A stretch of DNA of 64,000 bases from Gnetum montanum (lineage: Eukaryota > Streptophyta > Gnetopsida > Gnetales > Gnetaceae): assembly GCA_015680685.1 (NCBI GenBank), contig MNCI01000986.1, positions 431,326-495,325 on the forward strand, given 5' to 3'. The notes below the pieces were generated by a model that saw only the letters and a program-made list of their open reading frames with translations, had not been told where the DNA came from and made no database searches. Below are positions 10,242 through 22,296 of the stretch, piece after piece. The position numbers were made by a program, and so were the translations under genes. The stretch's first letter is position 1. Every line of letters starts with the position of its first letter.

Positions 10242-12580
10242 ATTTCTTCTTCTTTGCATAAGAGCACTTCACCACCTAGGACTAACGCAAGAGGCAATCG
10301 GTAGCATAATACACATAACCATGATCTGCTAGTTCCTCAACAGTTTCGTGTGGTATATACTCATCCTAATGAGTATGTGCCTAATTTCACCTTTATTCTC
10401 CACCAAGATTAACAACGGCGTTAGAGAGACTTAGAGGGTAACATATTATTCCCTCCAGACTGATCAGTTTCCAACATGCTCCTTTGTGCTCTCACATGAA
10501 TAAGCATGCCACTTTTATACGTTGAATACGTTGCATGCGATCATGACTCAAGAGACTATCATTCCATAGAAGTGCAACATCAAAGGAACTTGCAACAAGA
10601 AAGATACCATACATCTTTGAAGGGTAAATGGACCCATGATGCTCTGCACATTTTGAGTGAAATTGAGGATGGTGAACCTACCTCAACAGGTTCCCCATGA
10701 AACAATATGCCTCCTCCTGACATTGGTCAGGGGGTGGTGTATTAGAACCTCCACTCCACTATTCACAACCCTGGTTCTGATACCCACAAACATGAAGTGT
10801 TGAACGAAGGAACACGAACACACGATAAGGGTAGATGTTTTGATCATGATCATGATTGAGGCTGAGACTACCGAAGAGAAGGTAGAAAACATTGTCATGA
10901 CGATGGTTCTCCTTCTTCTTCACCTTCATCATCATCTTCATCCTCTCCTTCAGTGTTTGGATGTAGTCATAGGGAAACCAATCGTGAGAATAAGGGAAAA
11001 CGTAGTGAAATTCATTGACAAGATAGTCGAGAATGAGGAAGAGGGCACTCTAAAGAATCAAGGCATAGAAGAAGGGAAAGTAGGGAACCACGTAGACACC
11101 ATAGATGGTATGAATGAGACGATCATGAAGAACCTTTAATCGCAACTAGAAGCATGCTAGTTATAACGGAGGCTGTAAGAGTTCCAACAAGGCATCAAAA
11201 GGATAGTAGGATCAAGAGGTTAGACATGAACAACATCCCACGATTTGAAGGGGGATACAACGCTAATCCTCAAACTCATTTACAAGCATTCCACGATGCA
11301 TGTGCCTTGCAAAACATAGAAAACAAATTGCAAAAACTGAAGTTGTTTCCAAGGACACTAGTGAAAGAAGCTGAAATCTGGTATTGGTCCTTAGAACTAG
11401 AATCCATTCAGAGGTGGAGTACAATGTTAGAACTCTTCAATGATAAGTACCAAACATACTCCTGAGTGTCTAACCTGCGAAAGCAAATCCAAGGGTGGAA
11501 GCAAGGAAATCATGAACCCTTGGATGCTGCCATGGGCCACTATTATGCACTGTTACATCATTTCCCTGGTCATGGTTATTCGCAATGGGATCAACTACAC
11601 CATCTCATCGATGGACTTAGGCATGAAATAAGAAGAACCCTTGGGATGTATGCCCAAGGAAAGTTATTGGATCTTAGGTCTCATCAAATTCATAGACTAC
11701 TAGAGCAAGTTGCCAAAGAAGAAGGTGAGCTATGAAAGAGAGAAAGTGCAGAAGAATATAATTGAGATCCTTCCCTCTGAAAAAAGGGGAGTGAGATTTT
11801 GTGAGGAGGAAGAAGAGTCACCACTCGAAGAGATGGTGAATAGGAAAACTTTGCCTCTCCAAAAGTTAACATCAGAAGTATCGTCAAAGGTAGACCAAAT
11901 GTGGGACTCCCTGGATAGTATGTTTGAAACTGTTCTCAAAATTGTAGAGGGGCCTAGGAAGCGAGGTAGTGACCACGACAAAAAGAAAAAGAGAGAAGTG
12001 GAAAATGCACATAACAAGGGTAAGGGAAAAATGGCCATCATAGAAGAGGTTGTGGATTCAAACACAGACAATGATTGTGGATGCGAGATATGCCAATACG
12101 ACCATCCTAAGGGATGTTGCCCAGTGATCTCACATCTACAAGAGTCTGGGATATATGCACTCAACCCACAACTAAATAAACAACAAACACCTAATGATTA
12201 CCTTATCCACAAGGTAACCCAAGGTAATTCCACCAACCTTCAACATATTATCCAAGTGAAACTCCACCACAACTTGTTGAGCAACATCAACAGTGGCAAT
12301 ACCCACAGTCATGGGGGATGCCACCACCAAGGCAAAAATACCCATACTGGCAACCTAACCCATATGGCTACTACGTGCAGCATCCAATCTTTCCACATGA
12401 CTCTATTGGTCACGTTACACCACAACATTACTACCAAGCCCATGAGTATTATATAACTCCTTCTCCTAGAAGAGATAACCCACAAATATACCATCCTTCA
12501 AATCCATCTGCAGCTCTTGCATCAATAGCTCCATTACCACCAGCTCCAGCAATGCAAGGGGAACTTCCTACTCAAACGTA
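10242..12580 (+). pseudogene. B2 gag
   Basis: Comparison with B6 (start ATG at 61,972) places the start at 10,242, where the codon is now ATT, so the start is lost. N-terminal domain: VVYTHPNEYVPNFTFILHQD. A Ser/His-rich linker follows near 10,830-11,040. The capsid-like core is at 11,150-11,465 (NNIPRFEGGYNANPQTHLQA, FNDKYQTYS), and a helical Glu-rich part at 11,466-11,990. The knuckle-like motif CEICQYDHPKGC is at about 12,082-12,117. A Pro/Gln/Tyr-rich tail follows. Frames break at 11,463, near 11,730 and near 12,180. It would form the particle and package RNA. Confidence 0.85.
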
Positions 12581-12638
12581 GCAATGTAATGCCACAAGGG
12601 CTATAAATCCTCAACCCACTATTGGTTTTGACAACCGT

Positions 12639-13562
12639 ATGAAGAAAAGACCTTTCTTTAGAACCAACAGTCCAACCAAGCCCATACAACCACAAGTGCT
12701 TGAACCTCTGAACATCTCCCCATCAAATAAAGCTTCAAAGCTCCCTTCGAACCAAACATCGTGCTCAACACATACGATCATGTTAACACATGTTGTTACT
12801 AACTGGATCAAGGCTAGCCACCTTGCCAAGAAATTCTCTAATCCTGGAAGCCCTCTAATCTATCTCCAGATCACTAGGAATGAGCCATGCAAAGCTCTTT
12901 TGGATTCGGGTTCTGGTGTCAACTTAATATTGCAAGAAATGTACAAAGCCTGAAACCTACCTCCATTGAAGAAGAGTAACATTCACCTAGAGCTGGCTGA
13001 CTGGTCCATCACTATTCCCTTGGGACTGGTCGAGGACATTGTCACCACTGTGTGTGGGTGGTCAAACCTAGCTGATTTTCTAGTGATACAAGTGAATAAT
13101 AGTAAAGGGGACTTCCCAATCATAATGGGAAGGGCATGGCTAAGTACTATAGATGCATGCCTAGGAATTTGTGATCTTTTCCTAGAAATATCTAAGGAGA
13201 ACACTTTTGGAAAGATTAAGAAGAAGAAGGTTCCATGCATCGCATATAGTGATATAGGGTGCAATTGCGTGCAGAGATCATGGGTTGTGCAAAGTTTAGC
13301 ATTGCCTGCATGCAACCAGTATGCACAAGACATTAACATACAAAATTGCCTATATGTAGCAGCCACAAAACAAGAAGACACCCAGTGGTTAATAGCTGAT
13401 CAAGAGAGAAACTCACTCATGTGCATGGAACTAACTGAGGAAATAACTTACGCTTACATCAAAAGCATAGACGCACTAGAGCAAGTTCGCTGCCAACTTC
13501 TAAGCCTTAACCTTAAAAACATCAACTGGGGGAAGTTGGAAATTCTTGAAAAATTCAAATAA
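12639..13562 (+). pseudogene. B2 protease and protease-RT linker
   Basis: An open frame begins with the FFRTNSPTKP linker, and the protease core LLDSGSGVNLI with DSG intact is near 12,898. A single stop at 12,951-12,953 replaces a Trp in the AWNLPPLKKSNI segment, and the same frame resumes at once. FPIIMGRAWL follows, then KVPCIAYSDIGCNCVQ and the linker ending ILEKFK. Only one nonsense change disables this whole 300-codon stretch, so it is the best preserved part of B2. Confidence 0.88.
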
Positions 13563-13808
13563 GAGCCCCTAGAATTAAAACCATTACCCACTAGTCTAGA
13601 ATATATGATCCTTGAAAATGGAAAATCTATAATCATCAACACAAGACTTGCTTCCAAACAAAAAGGAAGACTGCTGAAAGTAATAAACAAGTGGTCAAAA
13701 GCCTTTGCCTAGTCATATCCTGAATTAACTGGAATAGATCCTAGGAAATGCCAGCATAGGATTTACACTGACCCCTCCATGAAACCTCAAAAACAACCAC
13801 AGAGGTGA

Positions 13809-14640
13809 TTGAACCCAAAATTAAAGCAAGTAGTAAAAGAAGAAATAGAACAGCTTCTTAAGGCTGGGTTCATATATCCCATTGCTAATAGCGAATGGGT
13901 TAGCCCTTTGGTAATCATGCCTAAAAAGGAAGGCAAATGGAGGATGTGCATAGATTTTAGGCTGCTGAACATGGCAACATATAAGGATCACTTTCCGTTG
14001 CCATTCGTTGACCAAGTCTTAAACACAATAGCAGGGCATCGCTATTACAGTTTTTTGGATGGCTATAGCGAATACAACCAAATACAGATAGCCCCAGAAG
14101 ACCAAGCCAAGACAATGTTCACCAGTCCTTGGGGAACATTTGTGTATAAACAAATTCCATTTGACTTGTGTAATGCTCCTACCACGTTTTTAACTCCTAG
14201 TTCTAAGCATATTCCAACAGCAGATAGGGAATGAAGTGGAAGTCTTTATGGATGACTTCTCCACCTATGGAGCAAGTTTTGATCAAGCCTTGGACCAATT
14301 AGAGCAAGTGCTGAAAAGATGCATAGAAACCAATCTAAGGCTCAACTGGAAGAAAAGCCATTTAATGGTCCAAGAAGGCATAGTACTTGGGCATAAGGTT
14401 TCACATGCAAGAATAGAGGTAGACCCAGATAAAATTAGGATCATCCAAGGAATCACCCATCAACTGGAAACTATCAAAGACATTCGGTCATTCCTTGGAC
14501 ACACTGGCTACTATAGGAGATTCATTGAGAACTTCTCCAAGATTTCCAAACTGTTGGTAGAGCTAACAAAGAAGGACGTACCTTTTGAGTGGACTAGGGA
14601 ATGTGAATGAGCATTCCAAACCCTGAAACGAAAGATAGTA
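13809..14640 (+). pseudogene. B2 reverse transcriptase
   Basis: Motifs: EEIEQLLKAGFIYPIANSEW, KWRMCIDFRLLNMATYKDHF, HRYYSFLDGYSEYNQIQIA, PWGTFVYKQIPFDLCNAP, then VFMDDF with the active site at 14,245-14,256 and GHTGYYRRFIENFSKI in the thumb. A frameshift near 14,190 separates the fingers/palm frame from the FMDD frame, and the track resumes in the new frame at 14,236. A stop at 14,608 falls just before the connection region. FMDD and the FLDGYS motif resemble Athila RT. Confidence 0.9.
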
Positions 14641-15060
14641 GAAACTCCCATTCTACAAGCTCTTGACTGGTCCCGACCATTCCACATCATGACTAATGTG
14701 TCCAATTATGCCTTAGGAGCAGTACTTACATAGTTAGATGACCAAAAATTCCCTTACTACATCCACTGTGCAAGTAGAAGTATCGACGATGCACAACTTA
14801 ACTACACAACTACAGAGAAAGAATTAATGGCTATAGTATTTGCACTAGATAAGTTTAGGCACTATGTGTTAGGTTACAAAGTGTTCATCCACATGCATCA
14901 TAGTGCAATCTGGTTCCTCATGAACAAGCCAATGGTTAGCCCTCATATTATACGATGGCTTGTAATCCTACAGGAGTTCAATCTAACGATGATCAATCAG
15001 AAAGGCACCGAGAACGTAGTTGCAAATCATTTATCTCGATTGCACTGGGATAGAAAAGAG
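14641..15060 (+). pseudogene. B2 RNase H
   Basis: Contains HIMTNVSNYALGAVL (Asn in place of the first catalytic Asp), the stop at 14,731-14,733, YYIHCASRS, TTEKELMAIVFALDKFRHYV, HHSAIWFLMNKP and GTENVVANHLSRL, the classical end of the Athila RNase H with the C-terminal Asp changed to Asn. Confidence 0.85.
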
Positions 15061-16340
15061 GATGAATATGTAATGTCTAATCATTTTCCTGATGAATCCC
15101 TCTTTGCCAGTGTAGTGAATAACCAACTACCCATGGAGATGAACTGGTATAGTAGCATTCTCACCTATCTCCTTCCTTAACAAACACCACAGGAGCTAGA
15201 CCTTAGGAAGAAACAACAGTTTCTTCATAGAGCCAAGTACTTCATGGAGATCAATGGACAACTTTACAAAGTGTGTCCTGATGGCTTGGTTCGATGGTGT
15301 GTGCTCGATGTAGACCAACTAAGAGTTCTCCAAGACACTCATAAGGGCCCTTGTGGGGATCACTATGCGGGGAGATGAACAGCTATTAAGATCTTGCTTG
15401 TAGGATATTATTGGCCAACATTATTTTGGGATGCCCATCAATTTGTCTAATCTTTTGAGCGCTATCAACATGATGGGGGAATGAGTGCTAAAATTGAGGA
15501 TTTGCAACAATGGATTCAACCATTAGAACCCTTCAACACTTGGCCTATTTAACAAAATGGGCTGAAGTAGCTGTTGTTAAAGACTACACATCATCTATAG
15601 CTACACGATTTTTGCAACAACAAATCATAAATAAGTTTGGTGTGCCACGTGCACTTATTTTGAATAATGGAACACACTTCACAGGTGCAACTTTCAAAAG
15701 TTAATGCAACGCTTAGGGGTTGAACATAAATTGACTACACCTTATCACCCCCAAGCTAACAGATAAGCTGAGATCACCAACAGGGAGATCACTAAAATAT
15801 TGACAAGGACAATTAGCAAGTATAGGCAAGATTTGAGCACTAAACTAAATGATGCTCTTTGGGCATACTGCTCCACCTGGAAACTCCCTATAGGCTACTC
15901 TCCCTATGAGTTAGTGTACGGAAAGCTTCCAACACTTCCGATTCAAATCAAGCTCCGTACAATATCAACGGCTTGTGACCTCCACCTCGACCTTGATTTA
16001 GCACAGAAACAAAGGTTGGAAACTTTAAACATGCTAGATGAAAATCGATTAGCTACCTTGTCATCAAATGAGTTGCACAAGGCATATATAACAAGCAACA
16101 TTATGACTTGAAGATTCGAAAGGTTAAGTATCAACTAGGAGATAAGGTTCTCTAATGGAACCCCACACATGTGCCACAATGCACAAAATTTCAAACACTA
16201 TGGGAAGGATCTTACATTATTCATGCAACCTTTCCTTTAGGGGCCATGACCATATACAAACCTGAGAGCTTTGATAAGAGATTTTTAGTCAATGTGCAAT
16301 AGACCAAATCCTTCCATGAATTTAGAATAGCCAGTGCACA
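15061..16340 (+). pseudogene. B2 integrase with internal deletion
   Basis: The zinc-binding part is at about 15,320-15,480, with WDAHQF followed by a decayed CxxC. Around 15,538-15,550 the sequence jumps from PLEPFNTW straight to LTKWAEV. The segment that should carry the first catalytic Asp (GIDFMGPI) and the next strand is missing. The second Asp is Asn in LNNGTHF, and [12 protein letters not shown] holds the third-residue Glu. The C-terminal part has [16 protein letters not shown]. Several stops are present. Confidence 0.85.
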
Positions 16341-18071
16341 TAATACCTCTGAGAGGGGATGACTCTGCTCACTATTTTGGATCTCCTCCTTCCAACTCAG
16401 TCATTGGGGAGATGACCACCTCTACTAACCATTCAAGGCCCTTAGTTCCTTTTTAAGTTTTTTTTTTACACATTTTTGTTTACAAATTTCTTTAATTTTT
16501 CTTGTTTTTGTTTTGCACTATCGTTTATACTTTCTCATTTCTTTGTGTGACTGTTTGTTTTGTTTTTTATTTTTGTTTGTTATTTTTGTTTTGTTAGATT
16601 CATCACCTAATAAGTGCTTATGATGGTGGTATGAACTGTATTCTATTGATTGCTAATGTTTGGCTTTTCCCTTTGAGTTATAATGTTGATACTAAGGTAT
16701 GGTTCTTTTGATATAATAGGCAATGAGTCCATGTTGTCCATGCATCCATGAATTTCTATGGTCTCTCTTGGCTTGGAATTGTACAGTCCCCTTCTTTAAT
16801 AATAAAACTATTAATGAATTGTTGACTAGGCATTTCTCAAACTAAGGAAGGACTCAAGGACTAAAAAGGGTGTGACTTCAAAGGGATTTGATACATTTGT
16901 GCTAACTATTCTCTTGGGTTCTTGGATGTTTTCTTCTTAAGTTTTTGTACATTTCCAACATTGCTCCATTCTCAAGAAGCTGAGCTAATAAAAATAAGTC
17001 TTTGCATGGTGTGGATCTCACACAAAAAAAAATAGTGAGAATTCAAAGCACACCCCTTAGACAAAATAATCATCTGGGCTACAAGTACTGGTTATGGAGC
17101 TAAATAGACATGTTGCCTCTAACTAAGGCCCTTTCTCATTTTCCTTGAAATGGTGGTGACTCTTTGGCGGAAGCATTCTTGTTACTTCAAGTGGATGGAT
17201 TGGCCAAGTGTATTAATGTGAAGTCATTGGATGTGGATTGTTTGAGGCTAGATTTTTAATGAGATCTACTCAGTCACATTAACCATAAGTACACAAGGGG
17301 TTGTACACCACCTTGTTCTTGGGACTCCATTCCATTCTCTTCTCCCCATCATTCTTTCTCCATTTTCCACTTCATTACCGGTTGTATCAATAGTTTATAT
17401 TTTGGTTGATGCATTATTTTCTTTTTGGTGAATTCTTGTGGTTAAGTCTTTAACTCTTACTTCCAAATGACATTTCCAGAGCCTATGAACTCTTTAAATG
17501 TGGGTTTGTCAGGGCATAAAGGCCATGAGCCTACTTTGGGGAGGACCCATTGGCATTCCTATTTGGTGCATCAATTAACTTCTTTCCCTTAAAAATTTTC
17601 ACAATCAACATTTTTTTGTTTCATTCCCATCTCTGACATCCATTTTATCGACATTGTCATTGTTTCTTTTTCTTCATATTTCTTATTCCTTATCTTTTTC
17701 TATTCTATTGCTACCGGAGAATTGCTCTTAATCATGGGGGCCCTGGTCTAATTTTTTTAATTTTTCCTAACCCCTACACCTTGGGTAGTCACCAGTGTGA
17801 TATCTCTAGAATCTGTATTGGCCATATCACAACTCAGCTAATGGACCTTACACTGAGGCAAGGTATCAACTGTATTGCGATTTACTTATCCTTGCTCATA
17901 TGTGACTATGTTGTGTGTGCAGATGGCAATCATACAGCAATGGATTAGACCTGGAGGAAACACTCAGGATGGAATGGGGCTGGAATAGTTGTGCAAGGAA
18001 TAAGATTGATGGTGCGGCTATGGATGGACAACGAAAGGTGCAATCTTGGCATCGACAGCAACACGTCTTCT

Positions 18072-18116
<45 letters not shown>

Positions 18117-18316
18117 CTCTCTTAGCTACCAAATTAGGCTAGATGTCAATGGTGTATAGTATTCACTTTTGTAGTCATGAACACTAATGTTGCCATGTAT
18201 TATAATGTTGATTCGTTCACATGTCATTCCATTCACCATTAGTTGTCATTCAAGTCAATAATCCCATACTTTCCCAATATTTTATAAAGAACTTGAGGAC
18301 GAGTTTTCATTCAGTC
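16341..18316 (+). other. 3' untranslated region of B2
   Basis: No supported protein over about 2 kb. It is T-rich at 16,440-16,600 and includes the repeated -TTTTTACACATTTTTGTT- type motif. Much of it aligns with the 3' regions of B4, A1 and A3. A block at about 17,150-17,330 is the best conserved among them. Confidence 0.75.
18075..18113. repeat. (TC)n microsatellite
   Basis: An uninterrupted TC dinucleotide run within the B2 3' untranslated region. The corresponding place in B4 (about 39,770-39,790) is only a short GA-rich tract, so the run grew in this copy. Confidence 0.95.
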
Positions 18317-18325
18317 ATGGGGGTA
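18317..18325 (+). other. Polypurine tract of B2
   Basis: ATGGGGGTA ends directly at the 3' LTR start. The same tract is seen before the 3' LTRs of A1, A3 and B4. Confidence 0.85.
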
Positions 18326-19117
18326 TGATGAACCATGATATCGTGTATGCAATGTCACATCCACCACATGATATTACGTCCTATCACATCTTCTATAAAT
18401 AAGAGGTGGTGCCCTTGGTTCCTATACATTAGATTTAGACCCTTAGCCAAACTCTTGCACTTTTGTCATTCCAGAGTTAGAATTATTTTTGTGTGCCTAC
18501 AGTAGGAGTCATAGAGTGAATAGATCTTTATTCGAGCAATTTGTACTTGAGCACAATTTTGTGTACAATAATAAAGAAAAACTTTATGATAAATCTTGCA
18601 GCATACAAATTAAGCTAATTAGCAATTAATTATTTTTAATGATTTCCTAGTTAATTAATATCTCTCTCAACCTTCAATCCCCTTAGTTAAATATGCTCAA
18701 TATGACCGCTTCGAGCATGTGTGTAGTGCTTGGTAACCCAGTAATGATTAGCATTTGGTAATCCCAACAGCGTTGCACTGGTTCAAGATGTGTATGACAA
18801 GTGGGAACGAATACTAGTGTTAGGAACATTTAGAAACTAGTTAATGAATAGTTAATGTAAGTTAGCCACTTAATTCTCTCTGCCTCTCCTTTATTAGCAG
18901 AAGATATAAAAAACGCAAAAGCTATAAAAATCATATACCTCAAGCTTACTTAACCATACAACCATGATAATACAAGTAAGTTTGGGAAGACAACGATTGA
19001 TTAACCCTAAGTGTTCCATTAAGGCACATAAGCACTTGATCCTTGGAGTTCGATCGGATCGTGCATGAAACACTCATATTCGTATGGTTGAGTATAGGGG
19101 TACCTCGCCACTCATCA
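18326..19117 (+). repeat. 3' LTR of B2
   Basis: Matches 9,291-10,097, with scattered substitutions and a 15-base-scale loss inside the U3 palindrome. It ends CTCATCA followed by the target duplication. Confidence 0.93.
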
Positions 19118-20178
19118 GCCACTATGCAAGGAGATGCATGGTCATTAAAATCATGATGGCAGGATACTATTAGACCATAATCTTTAGGGATGCCCACTAG
19201 TTTGTTAAGTCTTGTGAATGTTGTCAACATGATGGGTGGATGACCACTCACGTGGAAGATTCTCAACAATGGATTCAACTACTGGAGCCTTTTGACATAT
19301 GGGGCATTAACTTCATGGGTCCCATCACATCCATAGTAGCAGTTGACTACTACACAAAATGGGCAGAAGCAATAGTTGTTACTGATTGTACATCATCCAC
19401 TACTGCCAAACTTATATAATAAAAGATCATGAATAGGTTTGGGGTGCCATGTCCACTAATTTCTAGTAATGGAACTCATTTCATAGGTGCCACATTTAGA
19501 AAATTAATGCAATGCTTGGGGTAGAACATAAATTAACAACACCTCACCACCCCCAAGCCAATAGTCAAGGAAAGGTAACCAACCAGGATTACAAAAATAC
19601 TAATGTGAAGCATTAGCAAATATAGGAAGGACTGGAGTAAAAAACTTAACGATGCTCTTTGGGCTTATTGTTCAACTTGGAAACTTCCTATTGGATATTA
19701 TTCCTATGAGTTAGTGTATGGAAAACTTACAACACTCCCAATTCAATCTGAGCTCTATACACTCTCAACGGCTTGTGATCTAAACCTTGACCTAAGTTTA
19801 GCACAGAAGGAAAGATTAATCAATCTGAATGTGCTAGACAAAAATTGCTTAGTGGCCCTAGCCTTGAATGAGGGGAACAAGGCATTCAACAATCAACGTC
19901 ATGACCTTAGAATTAGGAAAGTAAAACTTCAACCTAGAGATAAGGTTCTTTACTGGAACCCTACACATGTATCCCAAAAGAAAAAATTTCAAACATTGTG
20001 AGAGGGACCTTATATAATTGATCAAACCTTTCTCTCTAGGGTCATGATAATTTACAAACCTGACAACCCAAATAAAAATTAGTTGGTCAATATCCAACAA
20101 GTCAAACCTTTCCTAGAACCAAGATAGGCTAGTGTAACTATTTTCTCAATAGATGGACAACCATGTTTTATTTTTTAG
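19118..20178 (+). pseudogene. A1 integrase, core and C-terminal part
   Basis: Continues the frame broken at 9,290. It has SCECCQHDG (end of the HHCC domain), then WGINFMGPITS, VAVDYYTKWAEA, RFGVPCPLISSNGTHF and [17 protein letters not shown]. Two of the expected catalytic residues are replaced: the first Asp by Asn and the second by Ser. The C-terminal part is open at 19,714-20,001 (LPIQSELYTLSTACDL). There are stops at 19,417-19,425 and a frameshift near 19,520. Confidence 0.85.
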
Positions 20179-22296
20179 GTCTCCTCTCTCCAACTTAGTT
20201 GTGTAGAAGATGGCCATTTTTGCTAACCATTACCATGGCCTCTTACTTTCCTACCTTTTTTTTCACATTCTTGATTTTACAAATTTTTTATTTTCAAATT
20301 TTTCTAATTTTATACCATTTTTTAGTACCTTTTAACTTTCTTGATTATTTTACACTTTTTTATATATTTTACTTTATTTTGTCTTATTTTGTTTATGTGT
20401 GATATTTTCTCATTTTTGCTAATAAATTCACTTTATTTTCATAGGACACAATGTTGCTACTACTGTTGACTAATGATGGTTTGTGCTTAATGAGTGATTG
20501 TTGATGTCTAGTTTCTATTTTTAAATTCTGATGTTTGATGAATTTGGCATGGTTTATTTTTCATGGAATAGGCAGTGAGTCCATATCATCTGCCCATCCA
20601 ATGAACTCTATGGTTTTCCTTGTTTTGGAAATTTGAGATCCCTTTTCATTAAAGAAACTTTTAATCAATTGGTGACCTTGGTATTTCTAGAATTAGGAAG
20701 GATCTAAAGGTTTGTAAAGGGTGTGACTTCAAGGGGACTTAATACTCTTTGTACTCTTCTTCTTGCTTCAGTGCTTGAGTATTTTTCATGGACTTCTTAT
20801 TATTCCATACCACCCAATGATAGGAAGAAAAATAACATCATTGCATGGTGTGGTTCCCATCATTTAAAAAAATGATGAAAATTCAAAGAACATCCCTTCA
20901 ACATAAATAAGTCCTCACATGGTGTGGTTCCCATTACAAACAAAATAATGGAAATTCAAAGCACATCCTTTGGACAAATAAAAGGGCTACAAGCACTAGT
21001 TATGGGACTTGAACGACATGCACCTATGCCTAATAGTTTCGTCTAACTAAGGCCCTCTCTCTCACTTCCTAACTTCTCCTTTCTTCTCCTTGTCAAATGG
21101 TGGTTGTTTTGCGGAAGCACTCTTGTGTCTCAAGTGGGTGGATTGGTCTTAGAGTGGCAATGTGACGTGATTGAAAGTAGATGGTTTTGGTATGGACTAA
21201 GGATGAAACTTATCAGGTCATTTTAACCACAAATTTCATAAGGGACTTCTTATGACCTCAATTTGAAACTCCATTCCACCTTCTCTATCATCCATCCATG
21301 CTACCATAATTCATTTCACTACCAAGTTCTATGTTGTACTCTATGTCTTAGTCTGACGTGTTGGGATTCTTGAGTGGATTCTTTTAGGTTGGCCCTTAAC
21401 TTGTTATGATCATTAAATTGACTATGGGACCCATGAACTCCTTAGTTGAGGTTATGCAAGGGTAAAAAGGGCATGATCCTACTATGGGAAGGACCCACTT
21501 GCATAGCTTTTGACTTGATTAGTTAAGGTTCCTTACCTTTAACGTAACTACAATCCTATATTTCATATTTTACATTGTGTAAACTACTCAATACTCCTTA
21601 ACCTTTCATTGCATTCATCCATTAAATCAATTTTTCTCCATTTTTTCAAATTTATAAATTTCAACACCCTCTTCTCATGATGTCATACTATTCTTGGTCT
21701 TCTAATCTTTCATTTGATCCCAGTTTCATCAAAAAATTCCTTGTATTTTAAAAGTTTGATCAAAGTCAACATAAGTCAATGGTGGTCAATAGCTACATTG
21801 ATGAGGCCTTGTCAACATAGTGCAAAAATACTATATATACCATTGGAAAATTTGGAATTTTTGCAATTTTCTCATAACACACAGGGAATTTTTGCAATTT
21901 TTCAAAGCCCAAAACCTTCCAAAGCTCATAAGTTTCAAACCATTTGTCCAAATCACTCCATTTTTCGATCCTATGCTTACTAGGGGTAAGATCTTTGTCG
22001 TGGAGGCTACAAACCTTAAAGTTTTTGATCAAAATTTTCAAAAACAAATTCTAACTCCCCCTAAGGTTTAGTAACCTTAACAACATAAAAATATCAACTC
22101 TTTCGATAATTAACCCTTCCAATAGCCTTCAGGATAATTTATCAATGATAATGTATAAATAAAAATAACAATTGAGTTCATTAAATCAACCATAATGACA
22201 ACTTAGTCAAGTGTGACTACCCTTGAGAGTTAAGGTATCCCAGTTGTTTTAAGGTTACACAATGATTGCTAATCCATGATCTTATTGTGATTATAA
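20179..22296 (+). other. A1 untranslated region between integrase and extra ORF
   Basis: No supported protein. Aligned with the B2 and B4 3' regions up to about 21,500, and AT-rich after that. A tandem duplication of about 70 bases lies at 20,846-20,985. It ends just before a clean ATG at 22,297. Confidence 0.65.
20846..20985 (+). repeat. Two-copy tandem repeat of about 70 bases
   Basis: The motif CATGGTGTGGTTCCCAT followed by an AAAATTCAAAG(A/C)ACATCC segment appears twice in a row. B2 and B4 have a single copy at the equivalent place. Confidence 0.7.

Larger units (their letters stand above)
9291..19117 (+). mobile_element. Gypsy B2: Athila-like LTR retrotransposon (family B), complete structure
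   Basis: Has both LTRs (807 and 792 bases, TGATG...CA ends), a primer site, gag, protease, RT, RNase H, integrase, an untranslated 2 kb 3' part, a purine tract and a perfect 5-base target duplication in the A1 integrase. Unlike family A it carries no extra ORF after integrase. Coding frames hold several stops, a frameshift in RT and a deletion in integrase, so it is structurally complete but inactive. Confidence 0.95.

Noticed and set aside
17896-18142. Open frames with Arg-Glu or Ser-Leu repeats
   Set aside because: Translation of the (TC)n microsatellite, overlapping on both strands.
18946-19278. Minus-strand open frame of 110 codons
   Set aside because: It spans the junction of the B2 LTR and the A1 integrase and runs against both. 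It is a chance frame.
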